DNA of 64,000 nucleotides from Paenibacillus caui (GTDB taxonomy: Bacteria; Bacillota; Bacilli; Paenibacillales; Paenibacillaceae): positions 62,001 through 126,000 of the forward strand of contig NZ_JAIOGQ010000001.1 of NCBI RefSeq assembly GCF_019904135.1, given 5' to 3'. A program made the position numbers and the translations under genes. The first letter of the stretch is position 1. Each line of letters begins with the position of its first letter. The notes under the pieces were generated by a model, which saw only the letters and a list, made by a program, of their open reading frames with translations, made no database searches and was not told the origin of the DNA. Positions 7,238 to 16,121 of this stretch are shown here, piece by piece.

Positions 7238-7700
7238 TTATTGTCCAAGCCTTTCTGCCTCGGCATTTAATACAGCTTGTACGGCAAGGCGGCCATACGC
7301 GTTGCGCGGGAGTGATTATATCCGTGACCGTCTTCACTTCTTCGTCTTCACTTCTTCGTCTACGCTTCCATCATATTTCAAGCCGAAGGTAAGCTGCATT
7401 CGAAATAAGTATCCACTATTGGGGAGAGAGACTAATACTCCATCCCGACGTGGCCCATTTCGTATGTTTGGCGAAATAAGCCCACATCTCAGCGGAAGAA
7501 AACACATCGTGATCTACCAACATATAATTTCTTCCCTTGAAGCCTCCTTATCAACCGTCAACGATGATTCAGTAGAGAGGGAATACGTTCTCTTGAATAA
7601 TCTATTTCTTTCATCACTTTGGAATACGTTACAGCAGAGAAAATGTTTACGCCCCGGATATAATCGGATTTCCTCCTGGAATATCGATCCAGTTATCTAT
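7238..7700 (-). pseudogene. Decayed S41 peptidase copy 2
   Basis: Stretches at 7238-7560 match 8443-8790 of the intact lipoprotein S41 gene (tail ending in Leu-Gly-Gln, the YDGS/FGLKYD region, and the catalytic-Ser neighbourhood). After a deletion, 7567-7690 matches 9143-9280. The reading frame is broken several times. The 3' flank (AACAACTAGGGTAATCATC, 7200-7218) is shared with the flank of the intact gene (8404-8422), showing that the duplicated unit included downstream sequence. Confidence 0.75.
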
Positions 7701-7802
7701 TCATGCTATTCTCCCAAACTTTTCACCTCGATCTATTAAAAACTGGAATTCATATAACATTCGAGCATGAATCGCAGCGATCTTACAATTTTTAGAAGAA
7801 CA

Positions 7803-7973
7803 TTATTTTGTTGTGTACGTATATGGAGTAGCCTTTGTTACACAAACTTGTCCCCAACAGTAACTTGGACAAGATTGTGTTGCACACTTCCAAGTACATG
7901 ATGGTCCAGCTCCATAGCAAATACACCCAATGTCCTTAGTTACAACCCCCATTGAGTTAACAAGAAAATCCAT
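7803..7973 (-). CDS. Seven-cysteine small peptide B, paralogue of peptide A
   Basis: This 56-residue peptide is a paralogue of the one at 6532. It starts MDFLVNSMGVVTKD, then has seven cysteines spaced C-x-C-x6-C-x3-C-x4-C-x3-C-x4-C, with the shared core TWKCATQ, PSYCWGQVCVTKA and tail PYTYTTK. It differs from A by a 4-5 residue deletion and several changes between the second and third cysteine. GGGAGG lies 8-9 nt before the ATG, inside a leader almost identical to that of A (GGGAAGTTTTCATAATAAAT at 7989-8008 here and 6734-6753 there). The gene was too short to be obvious but is clearly a real paralogue. Role unknown, as for A. Confidence 0.72.
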   Translation of the reverse strand: MDFLVNSMGVVTKDIGCICYGAGPSCTWKCATQSCPSYCWGQVCVTKATPYTYTTK

Positions 7974-8015
7974 CTTGAATTCCTCCCTAAATTTTATTTA
8001 TTATGAAAACTTCCC

Positions 8016-8440
8016 TATGCTCTATTAGCAATAGTAAAGTCAGCATAATTCAAGTATTTTTTTCTCCATATTATATTAAGCAGAGATTCCTCTGTTAAAA
8101 TCGCTTCAGTCTCTCAGTGTCATGGATACATTAATAGTCCAATACAATCACGATTTTTCTGTCTAATACTAGGAAAAATATCGAAAGCATTCGAATGTCT
8201 TGTCATATTTATTTCTGCTTCACTGTACGTATTGACGAGACCGGTTCGTAGTTGAAGCAAACAACTTGGATTCCTACACGGTAACCATACGTGAGAGTTT
8301 TCCGCAGTTGTCCTTCAAAAACATAGTTATAATGAAGGACGAGATAGCGCGAACATGACTCTATCCTCAAAAAATTTCTCTTTCGTTACTCCTTCCCCTT
8401 TTAACAACTAGGGTAATCATCCGGGAGAAAGATTACTAAG
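8016..8440. other. 425-bp gap, no gene seen
   Basis: The stretch is AT-rich with stops in all frames. On the minus strand around 8265-8315 the sequence AAAACTCTCACGTATGGTT recalls the 3' half of a group II intron domain V, but the 5' half of that stem is not found. The last 40 nt are the 3' flank shared with the S41 remnant at 7238. Nothing else is recognised. Confidence 0.4.
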
Positions 8441-9712
8441 TTATTTCCCAAGCCGTTCTGCCTCAGCTTTCAATACTGCTTGTACGGCAGGGTCATCTGT
8501 CAGCGGCGATACACGTGGTCCAGGGGCAAAAATATCCGGGGTGGTCTTCACTTCATCATCGGCCGATCCATCGTATTTCAAACCGAACGTAAGCTGCAGT
8601 CTAAATATATAACCGCTATTAGGCAAAGCTGCATAGGAACCTCCCCAGCTTAATCCATCTCCTCCGGTTTTATCTCCAACCACAGTCGCCCATTTGGTCT
8701 GCTGTGCGAAATATGCCCACATTTCCGATGAGGAATAAACCCCCTGATCAACCAGCAAATAAATTTTCCCCTGGAAGCCAATGGAATGATTCGGTTTAAT
8801 TACGTTTACTCTTTTCTCATAGGTTTTAAAGTCTGTGAAGGCTTCAGGTGGAAGCTTGGGCAAATGCTCTGAGCGAAGCTCACGGATCGGCTTTAGCCGG
8901 TCTATGTGATCTCCAAGGTTTGCTTCTATGAATGGTTTAGAGAATGCCCCCCCACGATACAATAAATACAAACTCCAGTCTACTGGCTGATTAATCAGCA
9001 TTGGAACCATATAATTCTCCCAATAGGCAGAGACTCCACCACCGTTCCCGCGAATATCGATGATGAGTGTCTCATAGTTGTGGACCTGCTCCAAGAAAGG
9101 GGTGATAACCTCCTTATCTACCTTCAATTGGGTGTTCATCAAGGAGGGAATATACAGGTATGCAACTTTATTCTCTTGAATAATCTCTGTCATCACTTTG
9201 GAAGAGGTTGCAGCAGAGAAAATATTTTGCGACGAGGATGTACTGGATTTGCTTCTGGAATATCTTGAAACTACAACCGGTTTATTCAGTTCTTTAAGCC
9301 AAGGTCGGACAGAGGGGTCGTCTGCATGTTCATTAGCTTCCTTAGTCCACCAATATTCATCCGCTCCCAGCACATGAGTATGATCATTATGCAAGTCTGT
9401 TAGAATTTGGTTCAGCATGTTGAAGAAATCATCATCATTTTGAGTTGCTTTTACTAATCTTATATATATATCTTTATTCGCCAGCCAATCCACCCTGGTC
9501 AGTCTTTGATTCACTTTCAGGAACGGGTAATTGTCCTTGATCAGGTTATACATGTATTCAAAATCTTCGAGTTTTTGTTCGGTGGTGAGTTGATCTGATA
9601 TTTGATTTACAGGCGCATAAGAAGCTTGATCAGGCTGGATCGATCCGCCCCGGTCGCATCCACTTAAAACACTTATCAAAGCTATAATGACAATAAGATG
9701 AATCTTCTTCAC
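8441..9712 (-). CDS. S41-family peptidase, lipoprotein form
   Basis: This 423-residue protein starts with a lipoprotein signal peptide (VKKIHLIVIIALISVLSGC, lipobox VLSGC), so it should be anchored outside the membrane by Cys19. The S41 domain shows LTDLHNDHTHVL (candidate His), LIIDIRGNGGG and DQGVYSSSEMWAYFA (candidate Ser). GDKTGGDG takes the place of the CtpA Lys motif. It is paralogous to the enzyme at 4656; the segment KLEDFEYMYNLIKDNYPFLK is identical in both. GTG at 9712 is preferred because GAGGAG lies 8 nt upstream; a GTG three codons earlier overlaps that site. It is the furthest upstream member of the peptide/S41 array. Confidence 0.82.
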   Translation of the reverse strand: MKKIHLIVIIALISVLSGCDRGGSIQPDQASYAPVNQISDQLTTEQKLEDFEYMYNLIKDNYPFLKVNQRLTRVDWLANKDIYIRLVKATQNDDDFFNMLNQILTDLHNDHTHVLGADEYWWTKEANEHADDPSVRPWLKELNKPVVVSRYSRSKSSTSSSQNIFSAATSSKVMTEIIQENKVAYLYIPSLMNTQLKVDKEVITPFLEQVHNYETLIIDIRGNGGGVSAYWENYMVPMLINQPVDWSLYLLYRGGAFSKPFIEANLGDHIDRLKPIRELRSEHLPKLPPEAFTDFKTYEKRVNVIKPNHSIGFQGKIYLLVDQGVYSSSEMWAYFAQQTKWATVVGDKTGGDGLSWGGSYAALPNSGYIFRLQLTFGLKYDGSADDEVKTTPDIFAPGPRVSPLTDDPAVQAVLKAEAERLGK

Positions 9713-9831
9713 TACTGACACTCCTCAAATTCACTAAACTATGTTTAGGCTCTATTATCACCCAACCATCAACTATAAGATATAAAATAAGTTACAAACT
9801 GTAAAATCAGCATAATAATTGATTTCGAGTA

Positions 9832-9876
9832 TAAAAAAAGCGCCAACCGCCACAACTTCCGTTGTGCGGTCAGCGC
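9832..9876 (-). terminator. Rho-independent terminator of the arginine operon
   Basis: On the minus strand a long near-perfect stem (GGCGCTGACCGCACAA with TTGTGGCGGTTGGCGC) is followed by seven T. It lies 43 nt after the argH stop and closes the operon. Confidence 0.9.
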
Positions 9877-9919
9877 CTGAACTGCAAGGCTTTATGTGCC
9901 TGCGAGATTCTCTTTTCTC

Positions 9920-11338
9920 TTAGGTAATAATTTTGGATTCAATTTCCTGAACCCAGCTTTTCGTTTCTTCCAGTTTCTCCTCCGCGCGTCCAATCGAGCC
10001 TTCTACCTGAGCTTTTGCCGTGCCGCCGTAGACATTTCGCGCGTTCACCACGGTTTCCGGCTGCAGTACCTGGTAAATGCCGTCGTTAAACAGCGGCGAG
10101 AATTGATTGAACTCGTCCAGCGTCAGGTCAAGCAGGTATTTGCCCTCCTGAATGCAGTACAATACCGTCTTGCCGATGACTTCATGCGCCTGGCGGAAAG
10201 GCAGGCCTTGTCCGACCAGGAAGTCCGCGATGTCCGTCGCGTTCGAGAAGTCCTGATTGACCGCTTCGCGCATACGGCCAGTATTTACCTTCATCGTAGC
10301 GATCATCGGCGCGAACAGCTGCAAAGCCCCTTGAAGGGTAGCTACCGTGTCAAACATGCCTTCCTTATCTTCCTGCATGTCCTTGTTGTAGGCGAGCGGC
10401 AGCGATTTCAGCACAGTCAGCAGCCCAAACAGGTTGCCGTATACACGGCCCGTCTTGCCGCGCACCAGCTCGGGAACATCCGGATTTTTCTTCTGCGGCA
10501 TGATGCTGCTGCCTGTGCAGAAGGCGTCATCCAGCTCCACAAAACGGAATTCCGTGCTGCTCCACAGCACAAGCTCCTCGCTGAGCCGCGACAAATGCAT
10601 CATAATCATCGAAGCGTTCGACAAAAACTCCAGAATGAAATCCCGGTCGCTCACAGCGTCCAGGCTGTTCTCATAAACCGAATCGAAATGGAGCTGTTCA
10701 GCCACAAAATGACGGTCGATCGGGAACGTCGTTCCGGCGAGCGCACCCGCGCCGAGCGGGAGCACGTTGATCCGCTTGTAGCTGTCCTGCAGCCGTTCAA
10801 TGTCTCGCCCGAACATCGCGACATAAGCCATCAAATGGTGTGCGAACAGGATCGGCTGCGCCCGCTGCAGATGCGTATATCCCGGCACAATCGTGTCAGT
10901 GTTGGCTTTGGCCTGACCGATCAGCGCTTCCTGCAGATTGCCCAGCAGCTGCACAAACTCGACAACCCGTTTGCGCAGATACAAATGCATGTCCGTCGCA
11001 ACCTGATCGTTCCGGCTGCGTCCGGTATGCAGCTTGCCGCCTACAGGCCCGATCTCCTCGATCAGGTTTTTTTCGATATTCATGTGGATGTCTTCATCCG
11101 ATACGGAATATTCAAGTTTCCCGTTGCGGATTCTGCCAAGGATGGCAAGAAGCCCTTCCTTGATCGTATCCACATCCTGCTCCGGCAGTATGCCGCATTT
11201 GCCCAGCATCGTGACGTGCGCCAGACTGCCCTGCACGTCTTCTTCCGCGAGCGCCTTGTCAAACCCGATCGAAGCGGTGTATTCCTCAACCAGCTTGTTG
11301 GTCTGCTTCGTAAAGCGTCCTCCCCAAAGCTTGCTCAA
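9920..11338 (-). CDS. argH: Argininosuccinate lyase
   Basis: Last step of arginine synthesis: argininosuccinate to arginine and fumarate, as a cytoplasmic tetramer. The 472 residues are full length for the family. Signatures are MSKLWGGRF at the start, [15 protein letters not shown] (substrate binding), [17 protein letters not shown] [13 protein letters not shown] (general base region) and the fumarase-superfamily loop [12 protein letters not shown] carrying the catalytic Ser. The start is TTG, with AAGGAG 10 nt upstream. It is the final gene of argCJBDFGH, 50 nt after argG, and a terminator follows. Confidence 0.97.
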   Translation of the reverse strand: MSKLWGGRFTKQTNKLVEEYTASIGFDKALAEEDVQGSLAHVTMLGKCGILPEQDVDTIKEGLLAILGRIRNGKLEYSVSDEDIHMNIEKNLIEEIGPVGGKLHTGRSRNDQVATDMHLYLRKRVVEFVQLLGNLQEALIGQAKANTDTIVPGYTHLQRAQPILFAHHLMAYVAMFGRDIERLQDSYKRINVLPLGAGALAGTTFPIDRHFVAEQLHFDSVYENSLDAVSDRDFILEFLSNASMIMMHLSRLSEELVLWSSTEFRFVELDDAFCTGSSIMPQKKNPDVPELVRGKTGRVYGNLFGLLTVLKSLPLAYNKDMQEDKEGMFDTVATLQGALQLFAPMIATMKVNTGRMREAVNQDFSNATDIADFLVGQGLPFRQAHEVIGKTVLYCIQEGKYLLDLTLDEFNQFSPLFNDGIYQVLQPETVVNARNVYGGTAKAQVEGSIGRAEEKLEETKSWVQEIESKIIT

Positions 11339-11388
11339 AATAAATTCACTCCTTCATTCATAGCCCCTCGAGCCCTTGATAGTCTGTC

Positions 11389-12624
11389 TTAGTTGTTGCT
11401 TTGTTTGACGCCGGCGGAAACTTTCAGGCGAAGCGCATTGAGGTGGATAAAGCCCGTTGCATCCCCTTGATCGTACGCTTGCGTCGGATCGGCTTCCATG
11501 GTAGCGATATTCGGATTATAAAGGCTGACAGGGCTCTTCACGCCCGCAGCGATCACATTCCCTTTATAAAGCTTCAGACGTACCGTCCCCGTTACATTCT
11601 GCTGGCTTTCCGTCACCAAAGCCTGCAGCGCCAGACGCTCCGGAGCGAACCAGAAGCCGTTGTAAACAAGGGTGCTGTAGCGGGTAATAAGGCTGTCGCG
11701 CAGGTTCATCACTTCGCGGTCCATCGTGATGGACTCCATTTTGCGGTGGGCGGCGAACAGGATCGTGCCTCCCGGAGTTTCATATACGCCGCGGCTCTTC
11801 ATACCGACAAAGCGGTTTTCCACCATATCCACGCGTCCAATGCCGTGCTTGCCGCCCAGCTCATTCAGCTTCTCCATCACGCGGAGCGGGTCCAGCTTCT
11901 CGCCGTTGATGGCGACCGCGTTCCCCTTTTCAAAATCAATCTCGATATATTCAGCCTGATCCGGCGCATCCTCCGGGTCTACGCTCAGCAGATACATCCC
12001 CTTGTTCTCCGGCGCGCTTGCGTCAAACCACGGATCCTCCAGCACACCGCTCTCGTAACTGATATGCAGCAGGTTGCGGTCCATCGAATACGGCTTCGCT
12101 GCCGATGCCGTGACCGGGATGCCGTGGGATTCCGCGTAGGCGATCATTTCCGCCCGTCCCGGGAACGTCTCACGGAACTCAGGCAGACGCCAAGGGGCGA
12201 TGACCTTGATTTCCGGCGCGATCGCTGCCGCATTCAGCTCGAAACGCACTTGGTCATTCCCCTTGCCAGTCGCGCCGTGGGCGATCGCTGTAGCGCCTTC
12301 GGCTCTGGCGATGTCCACCATCCGCTTCGCGATCAGCGGGCGGGCGATGCTCGTGCCCAGCAGATACTGGCCTTCATACAAAGCACCGGACTGGAACATT
12401 GGGAAAATAAAGTCCTTTGCGAATTCCTCGCGCAGATCGTCAATGTAGACTTTGGACGCGCCTGTTGCAAGCGCCTTGGCTTCCAGACCGTCGAGCTCTT
12501 CCTTCTGGCCGATATCGGCCGTAAAAGCGATGATTTCCGCGTCGTACGTTTCTTTAAGCCATTTCAGGATAATCGACGTATCCAGGCCTCCCGAATACGC
12601 GAGTACGATTTTTTCTTTTGCCAT
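11389..12624 (-). CDS. argG: Argininosuccinate synthase
   Basis: Joins citrulline and aspartate with ATP to give argininosuccinate, AMP and pyrophosphate, in the cytoplasm. It is 411 residues, the usual length. The N-terminal [15 protein letters not shown] is the PP-loop ATP site, and [14 protein letters not shown] and [13 protein letters not shown] are family signatures. It lies between argF and argH. The 132-nt gap from argF contains several hairpins, one of them perfect, which may stabilise or separate the two parts of the messenger. Confidence 0.97.
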   Translation of the reverse strand: MAKEKIVLAYSGGLDTSIILKWLKETYDAEIIAFTADIGQKEELDGLEAKALATGASKVYIDDLREEFAKDFIFPMFQSGALYEGQYLLGTSIARPLIAKRMVDIARAEGATAIAHGATGKGNDQVRFELNAAAIAPEIKVIAPWRLPEFRETFPGRAEMIAYAESHGIPVTASAAKPYSMDRNLLHISYESGVLEDPWFDASAPENKGMYLLSVDPEDAPDQAEYIEIDFEKGNAVAINGEKLDPLRVMEKLNELGGKHGIGRVDMVENRFVGMKSRGVYETPGGTILFAAHRKMESITMDREVMNLRDSLITRYSTLVYNGFWFAPERLALQALVTESQQNVTGTVRLKLYKGNVIAAGVKSPVSLYNPNIATMEADPTQAYDQGDATGFIHLNALRLKVSAGVKQSNN

Positions 12625-12653
12625 GATAAGTACTTATCCCCTTTCCATAAATG

Positions 12654-12675
12654 TACCGCAGCTTTCGCTGCGGTA
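12654..12675 (-). other. Perfect hairpin in the argF-argG gap
   Basis: On the minus strand TACCGCAGC, a GAAA tetraloop and GCTGCGGTA form an ideal 9-bp GNRA stem-loop. A second stem (GGCACCT with AGGTGCC) lies at the argF end of the gap. Neither has a T-tract, so messenger processing or stability is likelier than termination. Confidence 0.5.
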
Positions 12676-12756
12676 TTCCGGCAGCCGGATGCCTGTCTGA
12701 CTACAGGCTACCCAAGCTTGCCCTGGCTGCCACTGGCACCTGTCGTTAGGTGCCCT

Positions 12757-13713
12757 TTATCCGATCAGCGCCGCCATCAATGCTTTCTGCGCATGGAGAC
12801 GATTTTCCGCCTGATCAAAAATAATGGAGTTGCTTCCGTCAATGACGCCTTCGCTTACTTCCTCGCCGCGGTGGGCCGGCAGGCAGTGCATGAACAGGTA
12901 ATCCGGCTTCGCGAGCGCCGCAAGCTCTTCATTCACCTGATAAGAGGCGAACGCGGCTTCCCGCGCCTTCTGCTCCTCCTCGAAGCCCATGCTTGCCCAT
13001 ACATCCGTATAGATCACATCGGCGTCTTTGACCGCTTCGCGCGGATCGCGCACCACTTCAATGGTCGCCCCGGTCGCCGCAGCGAGCTCCCGGCTGTCCG
13101 CCATAATTTGCGAATCCGGTTCATAGCCTTCCGGACTAGCGATGGACACACTCACGCCAAGCTTGGCGCCGCCGATCATCAGCGAATGGGCCATATTGTT
13201 GCCGTCCCCGATATAGGCCAGCTTCAGTCCTTCCAGTTGGCCCTTATGTTCATAAATCGTCTGGTAATCCGCCAGCACCTGGCACGGATGGGCCAGATCG
13301 CTAAGGCCGTTGATAACCGGAACGGTGGAGAACCGGGCGAGATCCACAACACGGTCGTGACCGAACGTGCGGATCATGATGCCGTCCAGATAACGGGACA
13401 TGACCCCGGCCGTGTCGGCGATTGTTTCGCCGCGTCCGAGCTGGATGTCATTTTTGCTGAGGAACAAGGCATGGCCCCCGAGCTGATAAACCCCTACTTC
13501 AAAAGAAACGCGGGTTCTCGTCGAAGATTTTTCAAAAATCAGTCCTACCGTCTTGCCCAGCAAAGGCTGATACGCTTCCCCGTTCTTCTGCTTGCGCTTG
13601 ATCTCGATAGCGAGATCGATCAAATAACGAATCTCCTCCGTCGAATAGTCGGTCAATTCGATAAAATCCCGTCCGCCAAGATTGTATGTTTTGCCTGCTT
13701 GTACCAAACTCAT
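12757..13713 (-). CDS. argF: Ornithine carbamoyltransferase
   Basis: Transfers the carbamoyl group to ornithine to make citrulline. The 318-residue product shows EKSSTRTRVSFEVG (carbamoyl-phosphate loop STRTR), NGLSDLAHPCQVLADY (HPCQ motif) and FMHCLPAHRG (HCLP, ornithine site), all diagnostic. An upstream extension of 11 codons is open, but the ATG at 13713 (MSLVQAGKTY) is preferred. Its site AAGGAGG lies within the last codons of argD, whose stop is 4 nt upstream, so translation of the two is probably coupled. argF sits between argD and argG; no carAB is present in the window. Confidence 0.96.
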   Translation of the reverse strand: MSLVQAGKTYNLGGRDFIELTDYSTEEIRYLIDLAIEIKRKQKNGEAYQPLLGKTVGLIFEKSSTRTRVSFEVGVYQLGGHALFLSKNDIQLGRGETIADTAGVMSRYLDGIMIRTFGHDRVVDLARFSTVPVINGLSDLAHPCQVLADYQTIYEHKGQLEGLKLAYIGDGNNMAHSLMIGGAKLGVSVSIASPEGYEPDSQIMADSRELAAATGATIEVVRDPREAVKDADVIYTDVWASMGFEEEQKAREAAFASYQVNEELAALAKPDYLFMHCLPAHRGEEVSEGVIDGSNSIIFDQAENRLHAQKALMAALIG

Positions 13714-13717
13714 CTGC

Positions 13718-14968
13718 TTAAGCTTCCTCCTTACTCTGCTCCACATGGGCTTCGATCACAAGACGGATCGTCTCCACAGCCTGGTCGATTTCCTCATGAC
13801 TGACATACAGGTTCGGCAGCAGACGGATCACATCCGGACCGGCCGTGACGAACAGCAATTTGTTCTTCTGTCCGGCCAGCACGATGTCCGAGACCGGTCC
13901 TGCGCATTCGATGCCGACCAGCAGGCCTTTGCCGCGGATCTCCTTCACGAACGGCAGACCCGCCAGCTTCTGCTGCAGCTGCTCCCGCAAATATTGGCCC
14001 ATCTCTTCGGCGCGCTGCGGCAGGTTGTCCTCCACCATCACTTCAAGCGTTGCGATAATCGCGGAAGTGGCGAGGGGAGTTCCGCCAAACGTGGAGCCGT
14101 GGCTTCCCGCCGTGAACGCTTCGCGCAGATAGGCTTTGCCGAGCATCGCACCTGCCGGAAAACCGCTGGCGATGCCTTTGGCAACAGTAAAAATATCCGG
14201 CTCGATGCCGTAATGCTGGTGAGCGAACCATTTTCCGGTCCGGCCCATGCCGGTCTGCACCTCGTCCACGATCAGCAGCAGGCCGTGCTCCTCGCACAAG
14301 CCCTTGATCGTCTGCACAAACTCCGGCGAAACCGGGTGAACGCCGCCCTCAGCCTGAATCATTTCCAGCATGATCGCCGCCGTATGCGGACCGATCGCCG
14401 CCTTCAGAGCTTCCTCGTCATGCAGCGGAACGGTTTTGAAGCCGGTCGGCAGCGGATCAAAGCCCTCCTTGACCTTGTTCTGGCCGGTAGCCGTCAGCGT
14501 AGCCATCGTGCGTCCGTGGAAAGATTTGTCGAACGTAATGATCTCGTAGCGGTCCTCGCCCTTGATTTTCTGGAAGTATCTGCGGGCCAGCTTGATTGCC
14601 GCCTCATTGGCTTCGGCTCCGCTGTTGCAGAAGAACACCGCATCCGCCGCGCATTGTTCAGTCAGCAGCTTCGCCGCTTTCTCCTGCATCGGCATCTGGA
14701 ACAAATTTGACGAATGCCACAGCTGATCCAGCTGGCTTTTCAGCTTGGCTTTCACTTTCTCGGGCGCATGCCCCAGGTTGGTAACCGCAAGCCCGCTCAT
14801 GAAATCCAGATAACGGTTGCCTTTATCATCCCACAACCAGCTTCCGTGGCCCTTGACCAGCGCAAGCGGATAACGCGCATAATTGGGAAAAAGAGCGCTC
14901 GGCTCTTCCTCGCTATGGCTTGCCTTGTTCTCCTCAGCTTGTTTCAGTTCCGGCGGTGTCATTGTCAT
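13718..14968 (-). CDS. argD: Acetylornithine aminotransferase
   Basis: This PLP enzyme converts N-acetylglutamate semialdehyde to N-acetylornithine. The 416 residues carry the class III aminotransferase marks: FCNSGAEANEAAIKLAR (phosphate binding), FHGRTMATLTATGQ, LLIVDEVQTGMGRTGKWFA and FTVAKGIASGFP with the PLP lysine. The first ~20 residues are a charged extension. The gap of 244 nt from argB is the largest in the operon and includes a TATAAT (minus strand, near 15105-15110) without a convincing -35, so an internal promoter is possible. Translation of argF is coupled to its end. Confidence 0.95.
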   Translation of the reverse strand: MTMTPPELKQAEENKASHSEEEPSALFPNYARYPLALVKGHGSWLWDDKGNRYLDFMSGLAVTNLGHAPEKVKAKLKSQLDQLWHSSNLFQMPMQEKAAKLLTEQCAADAVFFCNSGAEANEAAIKLARRYFQKIKGEDRYEIITFDKSFHGRTMATLTATGQNKVKEGFDPLPTGFKTVPLHDEEALKAAIGPHTAAIMLEMIQAEGGVHPVSPEFVQTIKGLCEEHGLLLIVDEVQTGMGRTGKWFAHQHYGIEPDIFTVAKGIASGFPAGAMLGKAYLREAFTAGSHGSTFGGTPLATSAIIATLEVMVEDNLPQRAEEMGQYLREQLQQKLAGLPFVKEIRGKGLLVGIECAGPVSDIVLAGQKNKLLFVTAGPDVIRLLPNLYVSHEEIDQAVETIRLVIEAHVEQSKEEA

Positions 14969-15212
14969 CGCATCTCTACCCCTTCACCCAGATTATTTTA
15001 GTATGCTGCAAAAATCAAATAAAAATGGCCGCTTTCCTGTTTTTGTCAGGGACCAGCGCTCCGTACGAAAACTATGAAAACCATTCTTATGTTCGCTATT
15101 GCCCCTTATTATACAACCTAAAGGCCGGCTCTACGACCCTTCCTTCGGGATAGAATACTTCACTTTGGCAAGCAGCGCGTGCTGCTAAGCGATCTGTTCG
15201 CCAGCCTGCTTG

Positions 15213-16052
15213 TTACATCCGTACGATCCGCGTCCCGATGTTCTCGCCTTTGAGCACCCGGCTGAGCACCTGAGGCTCGGCGCCGCTTATAATCACCACT
15301 TCTTTCACCTGACCGTGAATGCAGGCGATTGCCGCCCGCACCTTTGGAATCATGCCGCCATAGATTTCGCCGTTCCCGATCATGTCCTCGATCTGCTGGA
15401 CGGTTACGGACGGAAGCACGCGCTTCTCCCCGTTTACGGTCTTCAGAATGCCGGGCACGTCGGTGACGACAATCATCCGCTGTACGCCAAGCCGGGAGGC
15501 TACCGCGCCCGCCGCAGTGTCGGCATTGATGTTCAGGCGCTGTCCCGCCTTCGTCACACCAAGCGGAGCGACAATAGGCATATAGCCAAGGGACATTACG
15601 CCTTCGAGCAGCTCTGCATTCACTTCGGTGATATCGCCCACAAGCCCAACCTGGCTGCTTGCAGCGACCGGCTTCGCCAGCAGCAGCGAACCGTCACTTC
15701 CGGACAGCCCGAGCGCTTTTCCGCCCGCGCTTTGAATCCGGCGCACAATCTGCTTGTTGATGGTTCCGGACAGCACCATCTCCACCACGTCAAGCACTTC
15801 TTCAGACGTATAGCGCAGGCCGTTTACAAACTTGGTCTCAATGCCAAGCTTGGCCAGATTGTCCGAAATGGCCGGGCCTCCGCCGTGCACAATAACCGGC
15901 TGATAGCCGTTCTCCTGAAGGGTGACAAGCTCCTCGAAAAAGACTTCCGGCAGCGCGGCCAGCGTGCTGCCCCCGCACTTCATCACGAACATTCCTTTGG
16001 TCGCTTGGTCAACTGCTTGCCCTTGCGATGCGTTCTCGGCCGATGTATTCAT
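15213..16052 (-). CDS. argB: Acetylglutamate kinase
   Basis: Phosphorylates N-acetylglutamate with ATP and is normally the arginine-feedback step in organisms with the cyclic ArgJ pathway. The 279-residue amino-acid-kinase fold shows FVMKCGGSTL, PVIVHGGGPAIS, NGLRYTSEEVLDVV and LNINADTAAGAVA. An unusual Gln/Ala-rich N-terminal stretch of ~20 residues precedes the conserved core; whether it serves arginine sensing is not known. GAGGGG precedes the ATG. The gene lies 69 nt after argJ. Confidence 0.96.
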   Translation of the reverse strand: MNTSAENASQGQAVDQATKGMFVMKCGGSTLAALPEVFFEELVTLQENGYQPVIVHGGGPAISDNLAKLGIETKFVNGLRYTSEEVLDVVEMVLSGTINKQIVRRIQSAGGKALGLSGSDGSLLLAKPVAASSQVGLVGDITEVNAELLEGVMSLGYMPIVAPLGVTKAGQRLNINADTAAGAVASRLGVQRMIVVTDVPGILKTVNGEKRVLPSVTVQQIEDMIGNGEIYGGMIPKVRAAIACIHGQVKEVVIISGAEPQVLSRVLKGENIGTRIVRM

Positions 16053-16121
16053 TCTGGTTCTTCCCCTCTCTTAAAAAATACATTTATGAATAGTCTGCCT
16101 AAAACGGTGTTTGACCTCTTT

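Noticed and set aside
8265-8315. Group II intron domain V-like sequence
   Set aside because: Only the 3' half resembles the domain; the 5' pairing strand and any intron protein are absent. Too weak to call.
9896-11392. 498-codon plus-strand frame opposite argH
   Set aside because: Exactly antisense to a full-length argH with all its motifs; composition is a codon shadow, no ribosome binding site and no family.
11401-13803. 800-codon plus-strand frame opposite argG and argF
   Set aside because: Runs across two well-supported genes and their gap on the other strand; explained by GC-rich third positions.
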